Shown: positions 35,494 through 40,026 of the stretch, one piece after another | How the letters are laid out: each line of letters begins with the position of its first letter | Numbering within the stretch: the first letter of the stretch is position 1 | Assembly (NCBI GenBank): GCA_964492185.1 | Contig: CAZBJH010000019.1 | Span: 1-40,026 of the forward strand | Origin: JAFGSZ01 sp964492185 | GTDB taxonomy: Bacteria > Bacteroidota > Bacteroidia > Bacteroidales > UBA10428 | Direction of reading: 5' to 3' | DNA length: 40,026 bases | Translations under genes and position numbers: made by a program | The notes under the pieces: model-generated | Database searches by the model: none | What the model saw: only the letters and a program-made list of their open reading frames with translations | Told to the model about the DNA's origin: nothing

Positions 35494-35602
35494 AAAAGAG
35501 AAAAAAGTCTTGCAAGTCACAAAAACAGCAAACGTATGAGTATTAAGCAGGAGAATCGATTACCCTTGACACCCACCCCTACCCTTCCAGGAGGGAAATA
35601 GC

Positions 35603-35760
35603 TCCTTCCAGCTTCGAGCTTCGAGCTTTGAGCTCTCTTTGCTTTCAACTTCCAGCTTCGAGCTTTGAGTTCTTTTTGCTTTCAACTTTCGACTTTCAGC
35701 TTCGAGCTTTAAGCTTCGAGCTTCGAGCTTCCAGCTTCGAGCTTCGAGCTTCGAGCTCTT
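35603..35760. repeat. Degenerate heptamer repeat (AGCTTCG)
   Basis: A run of AGCTTCG/AGCTTTG heptamers, broken by CTTTCAACTT-like segments, covers about 150 bp just before the end of the DUF819 gene. It can be read as protein (repeats of ELRASSF) but that is a translation artefact. Together with 35448-35493 it fills most of the 334-bp gap; the rest shows no gene. Confidence 0.9.
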
Positions 35761-35778
35761 TTCCCTTCCGGCTTTTTC

Positions 35779-37038
35779 TTATAGTGATTCCAAAATCCAC
35801 GCCAGCAAGACACCTACGTAATTGCCAACAGCATAACCAATAATACCTACTGTAAGGCCGGACACCATAACCTCTTTATTTTTGAGTGCACCGGCAATTA
35901 CCGGAACAAACGGGGGTGAACAGATCAATGCAGTGGAGGTTACCATTACAGTATCACCATCAATGCCAAAGACCTTTGATAACAAAATATGAAGAAAAAG
36001 GGTACCGAAAACTGCAATGGTAATATAATAGAACAAACCTGTAGATATATCGGAAAGCCTTGTTAAATCAGCCATTGAAGCAACAACAATACTGAATACC
36101 AATATAAAATACATCCCCAGTTCAAAGGTTTTGTCAATTTTATTAACTGAATGAATTAATGATGCAAATATACTAAGTGTGGTAATGGTTAATATAACCA
36201 CAACCATAACCGAATGCCCGGGAACAAATAAACTTAATCCCCCGCCAACAGCAAAGATCAAAATAGCAATAGCAAGTGCTTTTAACAGTGGTATGAAAGT
36301 CTCCCGTTTAAAAATATCCTTATACGCGTTTTCCGTATGTTGAATTTTTTCATTTTTTAAATCGCTGGCAGGCCTGGGATAAGGACGCATAAACACGCGT
36401 AGTATGTTTTTACCGGCAACCAGCAGGAAAAACAGGTATACAACACCTATAATGGTATCATATGTGTGCGTAAGTATATAGGTATTGGCATTTACATCAA
36501 GCATGAGTTTCAGAGATGCCAGATTTGGAGTACCACCTGTATATAATCCTATCAGCATTCCGGAAATCTTCCAAAGTTCATATATCTTATACCTGTAAAT
36601 AAAAAATCCCAATGTAACGACTATCACTACGGACATAAGACCAAGGACCAGTGAAAGCATGGTCTTTCCGGCCATCCGGAACCATTCACGTATATTTAGT
36701 CCGAAAAGCAATAATGGAATAGCCAGAGGAATGGCTATGGTGGTAATCAGATCCTGTAATTTCCTGACAGAAAAATAATCGAGGTCGCTTTCCTTCAAAA
36801 CACCTTGTGCATAAAGGTCGCGTAATTCTTTCATTGTTAAAGCATCCTGGGTTTGAATAAGCTGTATCATGTTCTCACTGGCAACAGGAAGGATACCGAT
36901 ATTTCCAAGAATCAGCCCGACTATATACGCGATAATAATTGCACCTATCCGATTGGCAATCCTGTTTTTCCCGGTCAGGTATATTATTCCCGCGGGCAGA
37001 AAAATATAAGTGGTAAATAAAAAAATCTTAGTAAGCAT
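35779..37038 (-). CDS. DUF819 family membrane protein
   Basis: 419 residues with about 10-12 membrane helices. The N-terminus (IFLPAGIIYLTGKNRI) is followed by ANRIGAIIIAYIVGLILGNIGILP, then an acidic cytoplasmic-type segment (EN MIQLIQTQDALTMKELRDLY) and later helices containing GLYTGGTPNLASLKLML and VMVTSTALICSPPFVPVIAG. These match the DUF819/YjcL family of predicted transporters, whose substrate is unknown. It is encoded downstream of fabI on the same strand, but a probable terminator at 37164-37192 separates them. Confidence 0.88.
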   Translation of the reverse strand: MLTKIFLFTTYIFLPAGIIYLTGKNRIANRIGAIIIAYIVGLILGNIGILPVASENMIQLIQTQDALTMKELRDLYAQGVLKESDLDYFSVRKLQDLITTIAIPLAIPLLLFGLNIREWFRMAGKTMLSLVLGLMSVVIVVTLGFFIYRYKIYELWKISGMLIGLYTGGTPNLASLKLMLDVNANTYILTHTYDTIIGVVYLFFLLVAGKNILRVFMRPYPRPASDLKNEKIQHTENAYKDIFKRETFIPLLKALAIAILIFAVGGGLSLFVPGHSVMVVVILTITTLSIFASLIHSVNKIDKTFELGMYFILVFSIVVASMADLTRLSDISTGLFYYITIAVFGTLFLHILLSKVFGIDGDTVMVTSTALICSPPFVPVIAGALKNKEVMVSGLTVGIIGYAVGNYVGVLLAWILESL

Positions 37039-37163
37039 GAAAGATTATTCTGTTATTCTGCATTATTGGCATCGCCGGGCTAAAGGTTCATAAATACGAA
37101 AAAAATTTATTTGCCCCAAACCTTACACAGAAATAATACAGCTTTGCTATAAAACATAAAAAC

Positions 37164-37192
37164 AAGGCATCTATATTTATTATTAATGCCTT
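37164..37192 (-). terminator. Probable intrinsic terminator after fabI
   Basis: AAGGCAT and ATGCCTT form a 7-bp stem with a 15-base AT loop. On the minus strand it is followed by GTTTTTATGTTTT. It lies about 90 bases past the fabI stop. The large loop makes it weak. Confidence 0.45.
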
Positions 37193-37281
37193 AAAAGTAA
37201 AGAAAAAGTTTTGAACTACCCTCACATCATATTAATACCAATCGCGTTTCGCCTGATGGCGGCTTTTTTACCTTCTTTCCA

Positions 37282-38112
37282 TCAGGGGCAATCTTTAAAA
37301 CTTTTGTCGTATTGTATCATTGCCCTCTGGCTCATTCCCATGCTTGAGAAACCGCCGTCATGATAAAGATTTTGCATTGTGACTTTTCTTGTAAGATCAG
37401 AAAACAATGTAATACAATAATCAGCACAGTCATTTGCATCCGCGTTACCCAACGGAGACATTCGTTCGGTAAAATCGATCAGCAAGTCAATACCTTTCAC
37501 TCCGCTTCCTGCCGTTGTCATGGTCGGAGATTGCGATATTGTATTGATCCTGATCTTTTTTTCCCGCCCGTATATATAACCAAAACTCCGGGCAATTGAC
37601 TCCAGGATTGCTTTTGCATCCGCCATATCATTGTATCCGTATAAAGTACGCTGTGCAGCAACATATGATAAGGCTACAACTGATCCCCACTCATTGATTG
37701 CATCCAGTTTACGGCAAACCTGCAATATCTTATGAAATGAAAGGGCTGAGATATCGATGGTTTTTTGGAAATAATCATAGTTTAAATCATCGTAAGGTAA
37801 TTTTTTACGCACATTTGGTGACATACCAATGGAATGGAGTATAAAATCAATTTTACCTCCAAGAAGTTCCACTGACCGGGAAAACAGTTTTTCAATATTT
37901 TCAGTATCAGTGGCATCGGCAGGTATAACCTCCGTGTTACATTGATCAGCAAGTTTGCCGGTATCACCCATACGAAGTGCTACACCGGTATTGGTAAGTA
38001 TAAATTTCGCACCCTCCTCATAAGCCTTTTCAGCAACTTTCCAGGCTATGGACTTATTATTCAGGGCACCAAAAATAACTCCTCTTTTACCTTTTAATAA
38101 GTTGTATGCCAT
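37282..38112 (-). CDS. fabI: Enoyl-ACP reductase (NADH-dependent)
   Basis: Catalyses the last reduction step of the fatty-acid elongation cycle in the cytoplasm. An atypical short-chain dehydrogenase: the nucleotide-binding start is KRGVIFGALNNKSIAWKVAE, where FabI proteins have a glycine-poor GxxxxxSIAxxIA loop. The catalytic pair is in YNDMADAKA (Tyr-x6-Lys), and DFILHSIGMSP is the family's fourth-strand motif. The substrate-binding region RINTISQSPTMTTAGSGVKG follows. I start it at MAYNLLKGKR because the family begins there; an upstream ATG at 38142 would add ten residues. It follows recN after a short gap on the same strand. Confidence 0.93.
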   Translation of the reverse strand: MAYNLLKGKRGVIFGALNNKSIAWKVAEKAYEEGAKFILTNTGVALRMGDTGKLADQCNTEVIPADATDTENIEKLFSRSVELLGGKIDFILHSIGMSPNVRKKLPYDDLNYDYFQKTIDISALSFHKILQVCRKLDAINEWGSVVALSYVAAQRTLYGYNDMADAKAILESIARSFGYIYGREKKIRINTISQSPTMTTAGSGVKGIDLLIDFTERMSPLGNADANDCADYCITLFSDLTRKVTMQNLYHDGGFSSMGMSQRAMIQYDKSFKDCP

Positions 38113-38189
38113 GTTAATAATTTTTTGGATATGCAGGTGCAAAGATAGCTATTAAACACCATCAGACCGGTTTATCATTCTCATGAATA

Positions 38190-39851
38190 TCAGGGCTGGC
38201 TTTTAAGCAACTCACGTGCATTATCAAGAGCAGCTGTTGTGAGCTCCTCACCGCTCAGCATTTTTGCAATTTCCTGCTGCCGTTCTTCAGGATTTAACAT
38301 TTTAACCTTCGTGTTTGTTTTATCCTTTTCATCGAGCTTATATACCAGGTAATGGTGATCTCCTTTAACTGCTACCTGGGGCAGGTGTGTAATGTTGATC
38401 ACCTGCATTTTTCCGGCCATGCGTTTAATGATTTTACCCACTTTATCAGCCACCTCACCTGAGACTCCGGCATCGATCTCATCAAGAATAATTGTTGGTA
38501 AACCTGTTGAATCAGATAACAGGGATTTAATACTGAGCATTAACCGGGAAAGCTCTCCTCCTGAAGCTGCCCGGGAAATTTCCATTAAAGTTGAGTTTTT
38601 ATTAGCTGAAAATAAAAATTCGATTTTGTCTGCCCCGGTAATCCCCAACTCTTCCTGAATCTCATTCTTTATCCTGAACCTGGCATTTGGCATACCAAGA
38701 TCATGCAGGATCTGCATGATTACCGATTCTATCTCACTGAATATTCCTGATCTCCTTTCCGACAGTTTCCCGGCCAGTTCAATAGTCCTTTTTTTACATG
38801 TTTTCAGGTCATTTTCTAATTTAGCAAGTCTCTCATCGTAACTGTTCATTTCATCCAGTCTGTTTTCCAACTGGTGCCGGATATCTATAAGCTCAGAATC
38901 AGAACCAACCATATGCTTTTTCTGAAGGGAATAAATAGTGTTAAGCCTTTCTTCCGTAAATTGTTGACGTGAAGGATCAACTGATACCTTTTCATTCAGC
39001 AATTCTGTTTCCCGGGCGATATCCTTTAATTCTATAGACGCACTGTCCAAACGGGAAATGATCTCCTCCGCTTTCGGATAATAAGCGTGTATTTTCTGTA
39101 ATGCCCCCATGGCATTATTTATCAATCTTATAGCATCTGATTCCCCTTCCGATAACGCCATGATCGTTTCAGTCAGCCCCGATTTAATTTCTCCTGCATG
39201 ATTGAGCTGTTCAAGATCTGCCTCAAGCTCCTGCTGCTCACCCGGCCGAAGGTTGGCCTTATTTAATTCATCCAGCTGAAATTCCCAGTAATCTTTATCT
39301 GCCTTTGAATTCTCCGCTTCTTTTAATAAATCATGGTACTGATCATGCAAAGACTGGTATTCTTCAAAAACACCCTGATACTCATTACGCTTTTCAAACA
39401 ATCCGGCAAAATGATCTATTACATTGAGTTGAAATTCATGATTACTCATATTCAGATTTTCATGCTGGGAATGAATATCAACTAATTTGATGCCTAATTC
39501 CCTGATCTTATTCAGAGTAACGGGTGTGTCATTGATAAAGGATCGTGATTTGCCGTTTGCCCCGATCTCCCTGCGGATAAGTGTCAAAGGCTCATAGTCT
39601 ATATCATTATTCTCAAAAAAAGACTCCAGATCGTATGCTTCTATATTAAATTCCCCCTCTACAATGCATTTCCTCGAAGGATCACGCAATACAGAAGTAT
39701 CTGCCCGTTTTCCGAGTATCAGTGAAAGAGCGCCAAGTAAAATCGTCTTGCCTGCCCCGGTTTCCCCTGTAATGATCGTCAGTCCGGGCTTCATGTCAAT
39801 AACCAGTTGCTCGATCAGTGCATAATTATCAATATGCAAGTTTACCAGCAT
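38190..39851 (-). CDS. recN: DNA repair protein RecN
   Basis: An SMC-like ATPase that helps repair double-strand breaks. 553 residues, the normal family length. Walker A GETGAGKT is at residues 29-36, following LIEQLVIDMKPGLTIIT. The central part (about 150-370) is a coiled coil with charged heptads. The C-terminal half has the signature ASGGELSRLMLSIKSL, Walker B TIILDEIDAGVSGEVADKVG and the His switch NITHLPQVAVKGDHH, all typical of RecN. The start is the only ATG before the family N-terminus MLVNLHIDNYALIE. No LexA-like operator was identified upstream. Probably transcribed with fabI. Confidence 0.96.
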   Translation of the reverse strand: MLVNLHIDNYALIEQLVIDMKPGLTIITGETGAGKTILLGALSLILGKRADTSVLRDPSRKCIVEGEFNIEAYDLESFFENNDIDYEPLTLIRREIGANGKSRSFINDTPVTLNKIRELGIKLVDIHSQHENLNMSNHEFQLNVIDHFAGLFEKRNEYQGVFEEYQSLHDQYHDLLKEAENSKADKDYWEFQLDELNKANLRPGEQQELEADLEQLNHAGEIKSGLTETIMALSEGESDAIRLINNAMGALQKIHAYYPKAEEIISRLDSASIELKDIARETELLNEKVSVDPSRQQFTEERLNTIYSLQKKHMVGSDSELIDIRHQLENRLDEMNSYDERLAKLENDLKTCKKRTIELAGKLSERRSGIFSEIESVIMQILHDLGMPNARFRIKNEIQEELGITGADKIEFLFSANKNSTLMEISRAASGGELSRLMLSIKSLLSDSTGLPTIILDEIDAGVSGEVADKVGKIIKRMAGKMQVINITHLPQVAVKGDHHYLVYKLDEKDKTNTKVKMLNPEERQQEIAKMLSGEELTTAALDNARELLKSQP

Positions 39852-39972
39852 ATATATTGAAAATTAAATTTTAAAAATAGTGAAAATGAAGAAGGCGGAA
39901 GTATTTTTAAGCAGATATTTTTTTTACCGGATATTAACATCCTTGAAAGTGACACCGTAAGGTTGTTAAATG

Positions 39973-40026
39973 ATTAAACAATTAAACGATTCAACAATTA
40001 AACGATTAAACAATTAAACGATTAAA
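39973..40026. repeat. Tandem octamer repeat at window end
   Basis: ATTAAACA and ATTAAACG alternate, giving a 16-bp period, with one ATTCAACA variant. It continues past the window edge, so the copy number is unknown. It lies upstream of recN; the 39852-39972 stretch shows no gene. Confidence 0.9.

Noticed and set aside
35628..35843. A 71-residue plus-strand reading frame with ELRASSFELRASSF repeats
   Set aside because: It is a translation of the AGCTTCG heptamer repeat and overlaps the end of the DUF819 gene. No protein features.
37250..37268. CGCCTGATGGCGGCTTTTTT as a plus-strand terminator
   Set aside because: The stem has only about 4 bp, and no plus-strand gene ends here. Both flanking genes are on the minus strand.

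Overview
The window looks like a chromosome segment of a Bacteroidota bacterium, probably of Bacteroidales/Marinilabiliales type. The evidence is two SusC/SusD outer-membrane pairs, three proteins ending in type IX secretion (T9SS) sorting tails, a GH3-beta-lactamase-like fusion, a DUF6485 protein, low GC intergenic DNA and promoter boxes of the TAnnTTTG kind. No rRNA, tRNA, CRISPR array, transposase or phage gene was seen. The genus cannot be named from this sequence alone.

Layout. 65-5083 (minus): a sodium:solute symporter and a 1021-residue ABC ATPase-permease fusion. 5084-5883: an 800-bp gap holding a foldback repeat and two tandem orphan terminators. 5884-8882 (plus): aldose 1-epimerase and a secreted M1-type metallopeptidase. 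9179-15699 (minus): a GH3/serine-hydrolase fusion, a small cysteine-rich DUF6485 protein, an outer-membrane barrel protein, and cysN and cysD. 16222-25289 (minus): a five-gene operon susC-susD-DUF5011/5012-like lipoprotein-lipoprotein-Asp-box propeller protein with T9SS tail. 25488-28121 (plus): a secreted trypsin-like protease with T9SS tail. 28438-33304 (minus): a second susC-susD pair with its own terminator. 33870-35444 (plus): a YfcC/DcuC-type carrier. 35779-39851 (minus): a DUF819 membrane protein, fabI and recN.

How the genes may work together (inference). The centre of the window reads as a nutrient-acquisition locus. Two SusCD-like gates, both with SusD-like_2-type lipoproteins, flank a T9SS-exported serine protease. 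One operon also carries a large secreted Asp-box beta-propeller. A second secreted peptidase (M1) and an amino-acid/dicarboxylate-type carrier lie nearby, and no polysaccharide-degrading enzyme is in the locus. Protein or peptide capture is therefore a reasonable guess, but no substrate can be read from sequence.

The non-coding DNA is unusual. At least six copies of a foldback, MITE-like repeat with TIR TAATTAGTGTCTGTCCATAA occur, one TIR-like remnant sits between cysD and cysN, and the copies form two sub-families with modular internal hairpins. One copy supplies the last codons and stop of the GH3 gene. Another carries an inserted array of alternating 20-22 bp palindromes. Separately, two near-identical terminator units lie on the plus strand between divergent genes, where neither neighbour needs a terminator; these are candidate small RNAs.
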